Assembly: GCA_964392265.1 (NCBI GenBank)
Contig: CAYMOS010000003.1
Location: forward strand, 124,001-188,000
DNA length: 64,000 nt
Direction of reading: 5' to 3'
Origin: CALMAK01 sp964392265
GTDB taxonomy: Bacteria > Patescibacteriota > Saccharimonadia > Saccharimonadales > Saccharimonadaceae
In this document: piece by piece, positions 8,010 to 15,943 of the stretch
Position numbering within the stretch: position 1 is the first letter of the stretch
How the letters are laid out: each line of letters begins with the position of its first letter
Position numbers and translations under genes: made by a program
Notes under the pieces: model-generated
Told to the model about the DNA's origin: nothing
The model's database searches: none
The model's input: the letters and a program-made list of their open reading frames with translations, nothing else

Positions 8010-8630
8010 TTAGCGTGAGTAGTACTCAACGATTAGTTGTTCGTTAATATCAGCCTCAGCCTCTTCACGCTTTGGTAGACCAGTAATCTCAATCTTGAGC
8101 TTCTTCTCATCAACCTTTAACCATGAAAGTGGACCAGCATTTGCGTTTGCAATCACGTCAGCGATATTGGTGAAGTATCCAGACTTCACACTCTTGGTGC
8201 GAACCGTAATGACGTCACCAGCCTTCACGCGGATTGATGGAATGTCAACACGACGACCGTTTAGCTCAAAATGTCCGTGACCAACCAACTGGCGCGCAGC
8301 ACGACGGCTGGTTGCAAGACCCGATCGGTACACAACATTGTCAAGACGACGTTCCAGAAGTTGTAGCAAGTTTTCACCAGCAAGACCTTCTTTCGCGCGG
8401 GTTGCCTCGTTCATGAGACGTGCGAATTGCTTTTCCAGGAGGCCGTATGTACGGCGAACCTTCTGCTTTTCGCGTAGCTGCGTAAGGTAGAGGCTTGGCT
8501 TGCCAACGCGACCATGTGCGTGCTGACCAGGAATACCACTCTTACGAGCCATGATTTTATGTGCTTTTGGATGAAGCGCGTATCCTTCACGGCGACTTTG
8601 CTTCACAATTGGAGAAGTATCTCGTGCCAT
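8010..8630 (-). CDS. rpsD: 30S ribosomal protein S4 (uS4), zinc-free type
   Basis: This 206-residue protein has the S4 fold with the basic N-terminal domain and an S4 RNA-binding domain (LERRLDNVVYRSGLATSRRAARQLVGHGH). The N-terminal region (MARDTSPIVKQSRREG) has none of the four cysteines of zinc-binding S4 forms. It is a primary 16S rRNA binder. It sits between rpsK (1-base overlap) and rpoA. Confidence 0.97.
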   Translation of the reverse strand: MARDTSPIVKQSRREGYALHPKAHKIMARKSGIPGQHAHGRVGKPSLYLTQLREKQKVRRTYGLLEKQFARLMNEATRAKEGLAGENLLQLLERRLDNVVYRSGLATSRRAARQLVGHGHFELNGRRVDIPSIRVKAGDVITVRTKSVKSGYFTNIADVIANANAGPLSWLKVDEKKLKIEITGLPKREEAEADINEQLIVEYYSR

Positions 8631-9019
8631 TACGCCCTCCTTGCCTTTCGTGGACGTACACCACCGTGTGGAACACCGGTAACGTCCTTGATACTATCAA
8701 CGGTAATATCAAAGGTTCCAAGTGCGCGGATTGCGGCGTCACGGCCAAGGCCAACACCCTTTACGAACACCTCAACTGATGAGAGACCGTAAAGACTCTT
8801 TGCCGCCTCGGCAGCCTTTTCAGCTGCAACCTGTGATGCGTATGCAGTACCTTTTTTACTACCACGGAAACCAACTGCCCCAGCGCTTGATGCGGCCAAA
8901 GCGTTTCCTTTTTTGTCAGTGAACGTAATAATCGTGTTATTAAACGTTGCCTGAATGTGCAGCTGACCAGCAGGAACTGATCGGCGCTGCTTCTTACGAG
9001 TTGTTTTTGCATCTGCCAT
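8630..9019 (-). CDS. rpsK: 30S ribosomal protein S11 (uS11)
   Basis: This 129-residue protein shows HIQATFNNTIITFTDKKGN near residue 21, the platform RNA-binding region, and the conserved C-terminal PHGGVRPRKARR. Length and position between rpsM and rpsD are standard. Confidence 0.97.
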   Translation of the reverse strand: MADAKTTRKKQRRSVPAGQLHIQATFNNTIITFTDKKGNALAASSAGAVGFRGSKKGTAYASQVAAEKAAEAAKSLYGLSSVEVFVKGVGLGRDAAIRALGTFDITVDSIKDVTGVPHGGVRPRKARRA

Positions 9020-9036
9020 ATCTCTATCGTTCCTTT

Positions 9037-9423
9037 CTACGTCTTAGACGCTGCCTTCTTTTGTGTGCCACCAACAGCAACAGCTTTACCCTTGCGAGTT
9101 CGTGCATTCGTACGAGTACGTTGACCGTTGACTGGTAGACCTGCCTTATGACGAAGACCGCGATATGCGTTCACATCCTTCAGGCGCTTAATGTTGTTAG
9201 TTACGAGACGTTGGAGATCGCCTTCAGTGGTATAATCTGCGTCGATTATTTCACGAAGTCGTTGTTCTTCAGCCTCGGTGAGATCTTTCACCCGAGTGGT
9301 CGGCTCTATGTTTGCCGCCGCAAGGATGTCCCTGGCAAATTTTGGACCGATGCCGTAAATATACGTCAGTGCGATCTGAACTTGCTTCTCGTTAGGTATA
9401 ACTACCCCTGAGATTCGAGCCAT
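9037..9423 (-). CDS. rpsM: 30S ribosomal protein S13 (uS13)
   Basis: This 128-residue protein begins MARISGVVIPNEKQVQIAL and has the helix-two-turn-helix (YIYGIGPKFARDILAAANI) and the C-terminal GLPVNGQRTRTNARTRKG tail that contacts tRNA and uS19. It follows rpmJ with a 2-base gap. Confidence 0.97.
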   Translation of the reverse strand: MARISGVVIPNEKQVQIALTYIYGIGPKFARDILAAANIEPTTRVKDLTEAEEQRLREIIDADYTTEGDLQRLVTNNIKRLKDVNAYRGLRHKAGLPVNGQRTRTNARTRKGKAVAVGGTQKKAASKT

Positions 9424-9425
9424 GC

Positions 9426-9542
9426 TTAACCCTGCCTTTGCTTGTTCTTAGGTTTTTTCTTGTTGATAACACGAAGGCGGCCTTTACGGCGTACCAACTG
9501 GTCATCAGGACTGATTTTCTTTACGCTCGCACGAACTTTCAT
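9426..9542 (-). CDS. rpmJ: 50S ribosomal protein L36 (bL36), zinc-free type
   Basis: A 38-codon frame begins MKVRASVKKIS and ends KPKNKQRQG, the bL36 pattern. The usual Cys-Cys-Cys-His zinc site is gone: the cysteine positions read Ser, Asp and Asn and the histidine position reads Asn, so this is a zinc-independent form. It lies between infA and rpsM as in most bacteria. Confidence 0.93.
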   Translation of the reverse strand: MKVRASVKKISPDDQLVRRKGRLRVINKKKPKNKQRQG

Positions 9543-9571
9543 GAGCTGCTGAAAAATCCTTTCCGTTAAAA

Positions 9572-9796
9572 TTAATCTCGCAGGCGGAAGCTGATTCGTC
9601 CCTTCGTGAGATCGTAAGGGGTTAGCTCAACTTCTACCTTATCGCCCGGTACCAAACGGATGTAATGCTTGCGCATCTTGCCGCTGATATGAGCAATAAT
9701 CGTATGACCATTCTCTAGTTCGACCTTAAATTGCGTATTAGGCAGTGCTTCCACTACCTTTCCTTGCAACTTAATCACTTCCTTTTGACTAGCCAT
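9572..9796 (-). CDS. infA: Translation initiation factor IF-1
   Basis: This 74-residue OB-fold protein (MASQKEVIKLQGKVVEALP, later GHTIIAHISGKMRKHYI and LTPYDLTKGRI) binds the 30S A site during initiation. The frame is open 20 codons further upstream, but that part is a hydrophobic non-family extension over promoter sequence, so ATG 9796-9794 is chosen. A TATAAT box lies only 15 bases before this start, with no clear ribosome site. It heads the alpha-operon block. Confidence 0.96.
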   Translation of the reverse strand: MASQKEVIKLQGKVVEALPNTQFKVELENGHTIIAHISGKMRKHYIRLVPGDKVEVELTPYDLTKGRISFRLRD

Positions 9797-9811
9797 AGAT
9801 ATCAACTGCTG

Positions 9812-9840
9812 ATTATACAGCAAAATGAACGTCAGCACAA
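9812..9840 (-). promoter_or_regulatory. Proximal promoter of infA
   Basis: TTGTGC (9840-9835), 17 bases, TATAAT (9817-9812) on the minus strand. The predicted transcript would have a leader of fewer than 10 bases before infA. It overlaps a small GCTG..CAGC inverted repeat. Confidence 0.6.
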
Positions 9841-9899
9841 GATAAAAAGTAGGCAATTTTCACGTCCATGACAACCGTGAAATCTACCAAGTTATCTAC

Positions 9900-9927
9900 A
9901 TTGTAACAATTCTGTCATATAGGTCAA
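9900..9927 (-). promoter_or_regulatory. Distal promoter of the infA-rpsI operon
   Basis: TTGACC (9927-9922), 16 bases, TACAAT (9905-9900) on the minus strand. The roughly 100-base leader it would make contains a TTTCACG...CGTGAAA hairpin (about 9882-9859). Confidence 0.65.
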
Positions 9928-9932
9928 TAGTT

Positions 9933-9996
9933 CGCACCTTCCGCCTCGACCAATGTCGAGAATGAAGGTGCGAGGACGGAGAAGCCCGACCTCGCA
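9933..9996 (-). terminator. 3' double hairpin of the GC-rich cassette, copy 1
   Basis: Two overlapping GC-rich stems follow the 10008-10418 gene. One pairs TGCGAGG with CCTCGCA (9969-9975 with 9990-9996). The other pairs CGCACCTT with AAGGTGCG (9933-9940 with 9965-9972), with an inner CTCGAC/GTCGAG stem. They share bases 9969-9972, so only one can form at a time. The same layout recurs at 10522-10582. Confidence 0.6.
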
Positions 9997-10007
9997 GTCA
10001 GAAGGGA

Positions 10008-10418
10008 TCACGGGATGACGCCGCTGCCGCGGGCATCATAGTACCCAACCTCCCATTCGTGGACAACGTCACTGCCGACGCCATGCTCGCAGGGCTCGTA
10101 GCCACACCGTCGCACGACGATACCGGCGATTCCCCTTGGCAGCATGGCATGCACCCGCTGAGGAATCGCATTCACCACAACCACGGCGAGCTGTTCGGGG
10201 TCGACAATCTTGAGCCCACGCATCAGCCTGCGTGCATCCCTGGTATTCAACAGCTCCCAGGTACTCATGAAATGGCCCCAGAAGCTGCTACCCTTCTGCC
10301 ACGGGTCTTGTGCACAGCTATTGGCTCGCTTGTAGTCCGTTTCGACCCGGGATCCCATACCTGAAAGGATCCTCTCTGCTTGGCCTCGCCATTTGTTCTG
10401 GCGACGCTTTTTCTTCAT
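10008..10418 (-). CDS. Hypothetical GC-rich gene, paralogue of the 10616-11026 gene
   Basis: I do not recognise the family. The 136-residue product is basic at the N-terminus (MKKKRRQNKW) and ends with a pattern shared with its neighbour: MLPRGIAGIVVRRCG, a short Cys/His-rich stretch (GYEPCEHG), then HEWEVGYYDARG. The middle segment RRLMRGLKIVDPEQLAVVVV matches the neighbour's LLIEGLQTDDPAILQREIAK. No signal peptide or membrane segment is visible. An earlier ATG (10433) is possible, but the GGACGGAG motif around it is conserved in the paralogue as leader, so ATG 10418 is preferred. Base composition is much richer in GC than the flanking ribosomal genes. Confidence 0.6.
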   Translation of the reverse strand: MKKKRRQNKWRGQAERILSGMGSRVETDYKRANSCAQDPWQKGSSFWGHFMSTWELLNTRDARRLMRGLKIVDPEQLAVVVVNAIPQRVHAMLPRGIAGIVVRRCGYEPCEHGVGSDVVHEWEVGYYDARGSGVIP

Positions 10419-10472
10419 GGCTTCTCCGTCCATATTCCACTCTCAAAACACCGCAAACTCGGTGATCGAGCT

Positions 10473-10503
10473 CTCCGCGGTGGAGTGTGGTTTATTATTT
10501 ATA
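10473..10503 (-). promoter_or_regulatory. Promoter and structured leader of GC-rich cassette copy 1
   Basis: An extended -10 (TG-G-TATAAA, hexamer 10503-10498) is followed by a leader whose first part, ACACTCCACCGCGGAG (10488-10473), is nearly identical to that of copy 2 and can fold with GCGGTGT further on. The motif ATGGACGGAG just before the gene is also shared. Confidence 0.5.
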
Positions 10504-10521
10504 CCATATATTTGATACTAT

Positions 10522-10582
10522 CGCACCTTTTGGCTCGAATCATTCAAGCTAAAAGGTGCGAGGACGGAGTGGCCGACCTCGC
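10522..10582 (-). terminator. 3' double hairpin of the GC-rich cassette, copy 2
   Basis: CGCACCTTTT (10522-10531) pairs with AAAAGGTGCG (10551-10560), and GCGAGG (10558-10563) pairs with CCTCGC (10577-10582). The layout and about 30 bases of sequence match the copy at 9933-9996. Confidence 0.6.
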
Positions 10583-10615
10583 TCTGGAGCCCTTTTGGGG
10601 AAGCCAGCTCCTGGG

Positions 10616-11026
10616 TCAGCCTTGTGGGCCATAATACACCCGCAGGGTGTGTGAGTGATCACCATCATCGTGCGAGCAGTCTGGACCGCTACACAGACGA
10701 ACACTGATACCCTCACGACCCAGGGGCAACATGTCTGCCACGTCTTTGGTGATGACCTTCGCGATCTCGCGCTGCAATATCGCTGGATCATCAGTCTGCA
10801 AACCTTCGATCAGCAGCAATACCTCCTTGTCGCTTAGGAGTGACATGAGCGACATCATAGGCCGCCAGGCATCAGGGGCTGGCATGCTTTGCCCATTGTC
10901 GATGGCATCATGGTAGGCCCGCCAATACGCCTCACGGCGATCACCAGCAATGACGATAGATAGGCCACCCAGTAGCTGCTGAGCTTGCTCGGTGATGGTC
11001 CAACGACGTTGTCGTAAGGTTGCCAC
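10616..11026 (-). CDS. Hypothetical GC-rich gene, paralogue of the 10008-10418 gene
   Basis: The 136-residue product is unrecognised. It starts with GTG (MATLRQRRW) after a GGAGGGAAGGAAG ribosome site. The C-terminal third aligns by eye with its neighbour: ADMLPLGREGISVRLCSG, then a Cys/His/Asp-rich stretch PDCSHDDGDHSH, then LRVYYGPQG. The shared Cys-x3-Cys-like spacing with nearby His could bind a metal, but this is only a suggestion. The 5' leader and 3' hairpins are also duplicated, so the unit was copied as a whole. Confidence 0.6.
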   Translation of the reverse strand: MATLRQRRWTITEQAQQLLGGLSIVIAGDRREAYWRAYHDAIDNGQSMPAPDAWRPMMSLMSLLSDKEVLLLIEGLQTDDPAILQREIAKVITKDVADMLPLGREGISVRLCSGPDCSHDDGDHSHTLRVYYGPQG

Positions 11027-11084
11027 CTTCCTTCCCTCCGTCCATAATCACTACGTTCTCATACACCGCTGCCCGGTGAAGAGG

Positions 11085-11116
11085 CTCCGCGGCGGAGTGT
11101 AGTTGGGACAGTTATA
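11085..11116 (-). promoter_or_regulatory. Promoter and structured leader of GC-rich cassette copy 2
   Basis: An extended -10 (TG-A-TATAAC, hexamer 11116-11111) precedes a leader beginning ACACTCCGCCGCGGAG (11100-11085), which folds into a tight CTCCG-CCG-CGGAG hairpin and matches copy 1 except for one base. Confidence 0.5.
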
Positions 11117-11148
11117 TCAGAAAACCCCTCCAAACAAAAGCATAGCTA

Positions 11149-11841
11149 CTATTCGACGAGTACAGCCCGTAACATAATGCGGCGGTCAAACTGCTTGAAC
11201 CGTGGCACCCATTTACCATCACAAGTAATCAAATTGAGAGCTTCCTTGCCAGGTTCTGCAGATTGCGTCATCATTTTCATACCTGATTCGCGTACTTCTT
11301 CTAGCGGCATGCTTTGATTCTCACGCACCTCGTAATGGAACTTTTGCCCATCACCGCGTTCAATTTCAATAATCTCACCCTTACTGAGTGTCCCTAGTTT
11401 TGCAAACACCCCATTACGCGTCACGCCGCCGTTATGCGCATTCATTAACACCACACCGCCACTTCCTGGCGTGGCACTCTTGTCATACCACGCAGCATCG
11501 CTAATATTTGCTGGCGACAGCAAAGAATTATCCTTACCTACCCCCATGGCGAACACCCTGGTATTCGTAATGCCAAGAGACGGGATAGATACATATCGTG
11601 GGTTTGCAGCTGGGACTGTGTGAGTATCGATTTGTTCGGCCGTGACTTCTGTCTCATCAACATCAGGATCAGCTGTCACAAACAATGGAACCGTAATAGG
11701 CGGCTCTTCACCCTCCATGTACCAGCGATAGGCATACCAGCACGAGGTTAGGAATACCAAAAATAACAAGATACCGATTGCCCACGCCCAGATAACTCCT
11801 GCGCTTCGTCCTGACCGTGTTGTTAATGCCACTCTTGCCAC
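11149..11841 (-). CDS. Class E/F-like sortase
   Basis: This 230-residue protein has an N-terminal membrane anchor (about residues 15-40) and a sortase catalytic domain with His in LMNAHNGG (near 134), Cys in LITCDG (near 207) and Arg in DRRIMLRA (near 221). Sortases attach secreted proteins to cell-wall or pilin amines through an LPxTG-like motif. It follows secY by 12 bases and likely shares its transcript, linking it with export. A candidate substrate is the protein at 28966-29214. The start (GTG) is uncertain; another GTG lies four codons later. Confidence 0.85.
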   Translation of the reverse strand: MARVALTTRSGRSAGVIWAWAIGILLFLVFLTSCWYAYRWYMEGEEPPITVPLFVTADPDVDETEVTAEQIDTHTVPAANPRYVSIPSLGITNTRVFAMGVGKDNSLLSPANISDAAWYDKSATPGSGGVVLMNAHNGGVTRNGVFAKLGTLSKGEIIEIERGDGQKFHYEVRENQSMPLEEVRESGMKMMTQSAEPGKEALNLITCDGKWVPRFKQFDRRIMLRAVLVE

Positions 11842-11853
11842 CCCTACTTTCGG

Positions 11854-13266
11854 TTACTTGTAGTCGTCGTACGTGACCATTAATGCGCGCGAGTTGATCT
11901 GACGAAGTGCTTCAATTGCCACCGACACAACGATCAAGAGGCCAGTACCACCGATTGCCAAATTACTATTTGAGACACCAGCGAAGTTATACAGCAAATA
12001 TTCACCCGCAAACGGCATCACCGCGATAAGACCCAATACAATGGCACCAAAGAGATTCAAGCGATTCACGGTTCGTGACAGATACTTCTCCGTCTGGGCA
12101 CCAGGGCGCACTCCCTCAACAAAGCCGCCTTGTTTTTGCAGATTCTCTGAGATCTCGTTACTGTTAAATACAATACCCGTATAGAAATAGGTAAATAGAA
12201 TCACTAACGCAAAGTACACAACCGGGTAAATAAAGGCTTCGATTGTTGTACCGGTGAATTCACCAGGGTTTGGCGCCTGGAACCAGGTAATGAGGTTATT
12301 AGCGAGCGCCATGTATGCTTCGTTTCCTGTTGCCTTAATAACCTGACCAATAAAGGCTGGTAGTGACAGGAATGAGACAGCGAAGATGACGGGGATCACA
12401 CCAGCAGCAATCAACTTGATAGGTAAGATGCTCTTGACGCCGCCGTAATTGCTATTACCTTGCACCCGCTTGGCATAGTTGATTGTCACGACGCGCTGCG
12501 CCTCATTCACCTTGACCAGCAGATATAGCACCATCAATGAGATGATTGCCATTGCAACCGTAATCCAGAAAGCAAGCGGATTGACCGGCAACGTAAACCA
12601 GCCGAAGATACTCAAACCACCCTGACTCGTATCAACCAATGATGCACCGAGTGTCGAAAGTGTCTGTGGCAGCTGGCTGATAATACCAGCAAAAATCAAG
12701 AGGCTGATACCATTACCGATACCTTGCTCGGTAATCAACTCACCCATCCACATCAGAATGATTGAACCTGCAGTCATGGCCGTCACTGCAATCGTCCATT
12801 CCGTCCATGTTGCATCGGCAAGAACCGTAGTGTTACCGGCGAGAACCGTCTCACGCAAAATGTAGATAAAGGCAATTGACTGAATGATCGCAAGCGGCAC
12901 ACTGATAATACGCGTCCACTGATTAATCTTGCGACGCCCAGATTCACCATCCTTATGGAGCTCTTCCAACTTTGGAATTGCTTTGGTAAGGAGCTGCGAG
13001 ATGATGCTTGCCGTAATGAATGGGCTGAGTCCCACCAAAACGATAGAGAAACTCGCCAGCGCACCACCGGAAAGAAGGTTAAGGAATCCACCAAAATCAG
13101 TACCGCCAATGACACTATTTACTACTTCTCGTAGCTGCGTTGGCTCCGCGAGCGGCACGGGAATATGTGCCAAAAAACGATACGCTACGATAATACCAAA
13201 CACCGTCAGAAGGCGTTTTTGCATATCCTTGTTTTTAAACGATTTAAAGATTGTCTTCCAGTTCAT
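11854..13266 (-). CDS. secY: Protein translocase subunit SecY
   Basis: This 470-residue protein has the ten-helix SecY layout with the hallmark regions KRLLTVFGIIVAYRFLAHIPVPL, the plug segment, NGISLLIFAGIISQLP, QRVVTINYAKRVQG (cytoplasmic loop that binds SecA and the ribosome) and VNRLNLFGAIVLG near the end. It forms the membrane protein-conducting channel. It is separated from rplO by a terminator at 13378-13409 and so must have its own promoter; a TATACT box lies near 13330. The adk and map genes that usually follow are absent here. Confidence 0.97.
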   Translation of the reverse strand: MNWKTIFKSFKNKDMQKRLLTVFGIIVAYRFLAHIPVPLAEPTQLREVVNSVIGGTDFGGFLNLLSGGALASFSIVLVGLSPFITASIISQLLTKAIPKLEELHKDGESGRRKINQWTRIISVPLAIIQSIAFIYILRETVLAGNTTVLADATWTEWTIAVTAMTAGSIILMWMGELITEQGIGNGISLLIFAGIISQLPQTLSTLGASLVDTSQGGLSIFGWFTLPVNPLAFWITVAMAIISLMVLYLLVKVNEAQRVVTINYAKRVQGNSNYGGVKSILPIKLIAAGVIPVIFAVSFLSLPAFIGQVIKATGNEAYMALANNLITWFQAPNPGEFTGTTIEAFIYPVVYFALVILFTYFYTGIVFNSNEISENLQKQGGFVEGVRPGAQTEKYLSRTVNRLNLFGAIVLGLIAVMPFAGEYLLYNFAGVSNSNLAIGGTGLLIVVSVAIEALRQINSRALMVTYDDYK

Positions 13267-13377
13267 AATTCGGTCTTTTCTGCCCTATTCCTTTGCTAAT
13301 TGTTTACACCTTGCAAACATACTTATACCAGTATACTACACTCATTCGACTTGGCACATATGATTTTAGCGTAATTC

Positions 13378-13409
13378 AAAAGTACTCCCTCATATGAGGG
13401 AGTACTTTT
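13378..13409 (-). terminator. Rho-independent terminator after rplO
   Basis: A perfect 16+16-base palindrome (core AGTACTCCCTCA/TGAGGGAGTACT) with A and T runs at its ends lies 14 bases beyond the rplO stop. It should end the rplF-rplO transcript before secY. Confidence 0.88.
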
Positions 13410-13423
13410 ATGACAGTTTCAGA

Positions 13424-13903
13424 CTACTTGTCTGCTGCTTCGGCAGCTTTGCTGCTTTGCTTGATCGGTGTTGCTACCTTCTCGAATGTTCCACCAGCCT
13501 TTTTAAGGGCTTCCTGAACACTTGCAGAAGCTGCTTGCACCTTCAAATCAACCTTCTCGGTCAACTCACCACGAGCAATGACCTTGACAGTGTGAAATGG
13601 CGTTGCAATCAAGCCAGCCTCAAACAGCGTAAAGTTATCAGCCAATTTACCCTTAAAGGCATTCAGATGATCTGCATACACGATCTGCGCAGGTGTCTTA
13701 AGTGATTTAAAGCCACGATTCTTAGGAATCGCCTGGGCAAGTGGTCGCTGACCACCCTGGAACATCGTACGAAGCTTCTTACCAGTACGAGAGTTCTGTC
13801 CTTTTGTACCACGACCAGCAGTTTTACCACCGCCGGCAGCGATACCGCGGCCAACACGCTTTTTATCCTTGTTTGCGGCAATCTGGAGTTCATTGTATTT
13901 CAT
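13424..13903 (-). CDS. rplO: 50S ribosomal protein L15 (uL15)
   Basis: This 159-residue protein begins MKYNELQIAANKDKKRVGRG and has the glycine/basic-rich N-terminal extension (GRGTKGQNSRTGKKLRTMFQGGQ) and globular C-terminal half typical of uL15. Its start overlaps the rpsE stop, leaving no room for rpmD (uL30), which normally sits here. Confidence 0.96.
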   Translation of the reverse strand: MKYNELQIAANKDKKRVGRGIAAGGGKTAGRGTKGQNSRTGKKLRTMFQGGQRPLAQAIPKNRGFKSLKTPAQIVYADHLNAFKGKLADNFTLFEAGLIATPFHTVKVIARGELTEKVDLKVQAASASVQEALKKAGGTFEKVATPIKQSSKAAEAADK

Positions 13904-14490
13904 TACTTGGCCTCCTTCTTAGGAGCAGCTTTCTTTGGAGCCTTCTTCTCAGCGTTGAGCCACTGATCCTTAGGAACAAGGCTGCGCAGAGCTTCGATAG
14001 TTGCATATGCAATGTTTACCTTGTTCGTTGAACCAAGACTCTTTGAAAGCATATTGCGGATACCAGTTACACCAATCACTTGACGAACCACACCACCGGC
14101 GATAATACCGGTACCAGGTGCGGCTGGCTTGATCAATACGTGTGCGCCAGTGAATTTTACTTCGGCGTCATGTGGGATCGTCTCGTTCTCAATAGGAAGT
14201 GTGATCAAGTGTTTTTTAGCAACATCCGTTGCCTTGGCAACTGCCGTCTGTACGTCAGCACCCTTTGCAACACCGACACCGACCTTGTCTTTTTTGTTAC
14301 CGACAACGACAAGTGCCTTAAAACGGAAACGACGTCCACCTTTTACTACACGAGCAACGCGGTCGATATTAATAACAATCTCTTCGAACTCTTTTGGCTC
14401 GGCAGGTGCCTGGTCGCGACGGTTGTCGCGGCGTGGACCACGCTGAGGGGCGCGAGATTCTCGAGGAGCTGTAGCGTTTTGTTCAGCCAT
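13903..14490 (-). CDS. rpsE: 30S ribosomal protein S5 (uS5)
   Basis: This 195-residue protein has a disordered Arg/Pro-rich N-terminal extension of about 45 residues, then the double-stranded RNA-binding S5 domain (EIVINIDRVARVVKGGRRFRF) and the C-terminal domain (GTGIIAGGVVRQVIGVTGI). It helps decoding accuracy and helicase activity at the mRNA entry site. Confidence 0.96.
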   Translation of the reverse strand: MAEQNATAPRESRAPQRGPRRDNRRDQAPAEPKEFEEIVINIDRVARVVKGGRRFRFKALVVVGNKKDKVGVGVAKGADVQTAVAKATDVAKKHLITLPIENETIPHDAEVKFTGAHVLIKPAAPGTGIIAGGVVRQVIGVTGIRNMLSKSLGSTNKVNIAYATIEALRSLVPKDQWLNAEKKAPKKAAPKKEAK

Positions 14491-14492
14491 GA

Positions 14493-14846
14493 TTAAAACT
14501 CCAATCCTTCCTTACGGGCAGCGTCAGCAAGCGCGCTAAGGCGACCAGCGTACTGGCGGCCATTGCGATCAAACACGACGGTCGTAATCTTTGCCTTCTT
14601 AGCTTTCTTTGCAATCTCAGCACCAACAAATGCAGCCAACTCAGTTACTGAACCAGTTTGCTTGGTGCCAACAGTGGTTGCAGCAACCAATGTATGTTGT
14701 TTGACGTCGTCAATAATCTGCGCACTGACGTGCTTGTTACTGATCGTCACCGTCAAACGTGGACGGTCAGCGGTGCCGGTAACTTTCGCGCGAACACGGT
14801 TCTTACGAAGCGTCTTATTGAGGCTCTTCTTTGAAAGATCACTCAT
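14493..14846 (-). CDS. rplR: 50S ribosomal protein L18 (uL18)
   Basis: This 117-residue protein binds 5S rRNA. It shows the family core RPRLTVTISNKHVSAQIIDD and the C-terminal FDRNGRQYAGRLSALADAARKEGLEF. It lies 2 bases from both rplF and rpsE. Confidence 0.96.
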   Translation of the reverse strand: MSDLSKKSLNKTLRKNRVRAKVTGTADRPRLTVTISNKHVSAQIIDDVKQHTLVAATTVGTKQTGSVTELAAFVGAEIAKKAKKAKITTVVFDRNGRQYAGRLSALADAARKEGLEF

Positions 14847-14848
14847 GA

Positions 14849-15382
14849 TTACTTACCAGCCTTTCCTGCCTTGCGAAGGATCACTTCATCAGCATACTTA
14901 ATACCCTTGCCCTTGTATGGTTCAGGTTTCTTTAGTGCACGGATTTCGGCAGCAACCTGACCAACAGCTTGCTTGTCGATACCGGTGACGACGATCGTCA
15001 TCTTGTCATTGCTGACGGTAACACCCTCTGGTGCCTTATACTTCACCTCATGGCTAAAGCCGAGGCTCATCGTCAGTTCGTTGTTGCTACTGGCAACACG
15101 AAAACCAACACCGTTTACTTCTAGCTTCTTCTCAAAGCCCTTTGTGACACCCTCAACAGCGTTCGCCAGAAGTGCGCGCTGCAAGCCGTGTTGTGCCTTC
15201 GCGATACGCTCGTCATCCTTGCGTGTCACGATAGCCTGTGCACCTTCAAGAGTAACGGTCACGTCGCTCAGATGTGGTACTGTCAATTCGCCTTTAGCGC
15301 CCTTGACGGTAATTTCATCATCGCCGACCGTGATTGTCACACCTGCAGGTACGTCAATTGGTAGTTTTCCGATTCGACTCAT
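14849..15382 (-). CDS. rplF: 50S ribosomal protein L6 (uL6)
   Basis: This 177-residue protein has the two-domain uL6 layout: MSRIGKLPIDVPAGVTI at the start and the signature PEPYKGKGIKYADEVILRKAGK at the end. In most bacteria it directly follows rpsH, but here rpsH is about 5 kb away across an accessory island, and rplF heads a separate transcript with its own promoter and structured leader. Confidence 0.97.
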   Translation of the reverse strand: MSRIGKLPIDVPAGVTITVGDDEITVKGAKGELTVPHLSDVTVTLEGAQAIVTRKDDERIAKAQHGLQRALLANAVEGVTKGFEKKLEVNGVGFRVASSNNELTMSLGFSHEVKYKAPEGVTVSNDKMTIVVTGIDKQAVGQVAAEIRALKKPEPYKGKGIKYADEVILRKAGKAGK

Positions 15383-15485
15383 GTCTTACCTTTCGTTACG
15401 ATGCGGGCGAGTCATGGTCGTCTCGGGCTGAGTGTCCGGTGGACACAGCGCAAAATCTCCGTGATTTCACTCGCAATTTATTATC
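15383..15485 (-). promoter_or_regulatory. Structured leader of the rplF operon
   Basis: About 100 untranslated bases precede rplF. They contain a GTGTCC-ACC-GGACAC hairpin enclosed by a longer pairing, GCGAGT with ACTCGC. Such leaders often bind an operon-encoded ribosomal protein for feedback control; here this is inference only. Confidence 0.5.
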
Positions 15486-15491
15486 TCGATA

Positions 15492-15520
15492 ATTGTAGCA
15501 CATATGGGCGCATCATGCAA
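15492..15520 (-). promoter_or_regulatory. Promoter of the rplF-rplO operon
   Basis: TTGCAT (15520-15515), 17 bases, TACAAT (15497-15492) on the minus strand, about 110 bases before rplF. Confidence 0.65.
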
Positions 15521-15541
15521 CCGATAGGTTCGTCTGTTTTG

Positions 15542-15856
15542 CTATAAGAACAGGACGTCCTTCAAAAGTAATACAAGGAAGGCAATCAATGGTATCCCTG
15601 TTATAACACTCGCAATAATAGCGTATGTTCGACGACCTTTTGAGGTGACTTTTGCAATAAGCGTCACGTTACGAATAAAAGCAATGACGACAAATGGAGG
15701 GCCCAGAATTCCAACAAATATGCCGAATCCCGCAGACGATTCAGGGAAGATAAGTGCCAAAAGAATCAGCATCAAGAAAAACACGACGATACCATTAAAA
15801 ATACGAGAACTATTAAGTGCATATTGCTCTGATTCAGGAGTAGTAAACTTTGCCAT
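15542..15856 (-). CDS. Small membrane protein, paralogue of the 18935-19270 gene
   Basis: This 104-residue protein is unrecognised but clearly related to the one at 18935-19270: both have a short soluble start (FTTPESEQYALNSSRIFNGIV), two hydrophobic segments, the shared loop IAFIRNVTLIAKVTSKGRRTYA and a last hydrophobic segment. That gives about three or four membrane helices. A TATACT box (15868-15863) ends 6 bases before the ATG with no ribosome site, so the mRNA should be leaderless; the 16 bases from this -10 box through the start ATG plus G are the same as upstream of yajQ. Confidence 0.7.
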   Translation of the reverse strand: MAKFTTPESEQYALNSSRIFNGIVVFFLMLILLALIFPESSAGFGIFVGILGPPFVVIAFIRNVTLIAKVTSKGRRTYAIIASVITGIPLIAFLVLLLKDVLFL

Positions 15857-15943
15857 AATTGTAGTATATATCGTGCCACCGAGATTCGTCTATATCCAGA
15901 TTGAGTACCAAGGATAGTTAATTAACTTAAGGCTGAACAAGAT

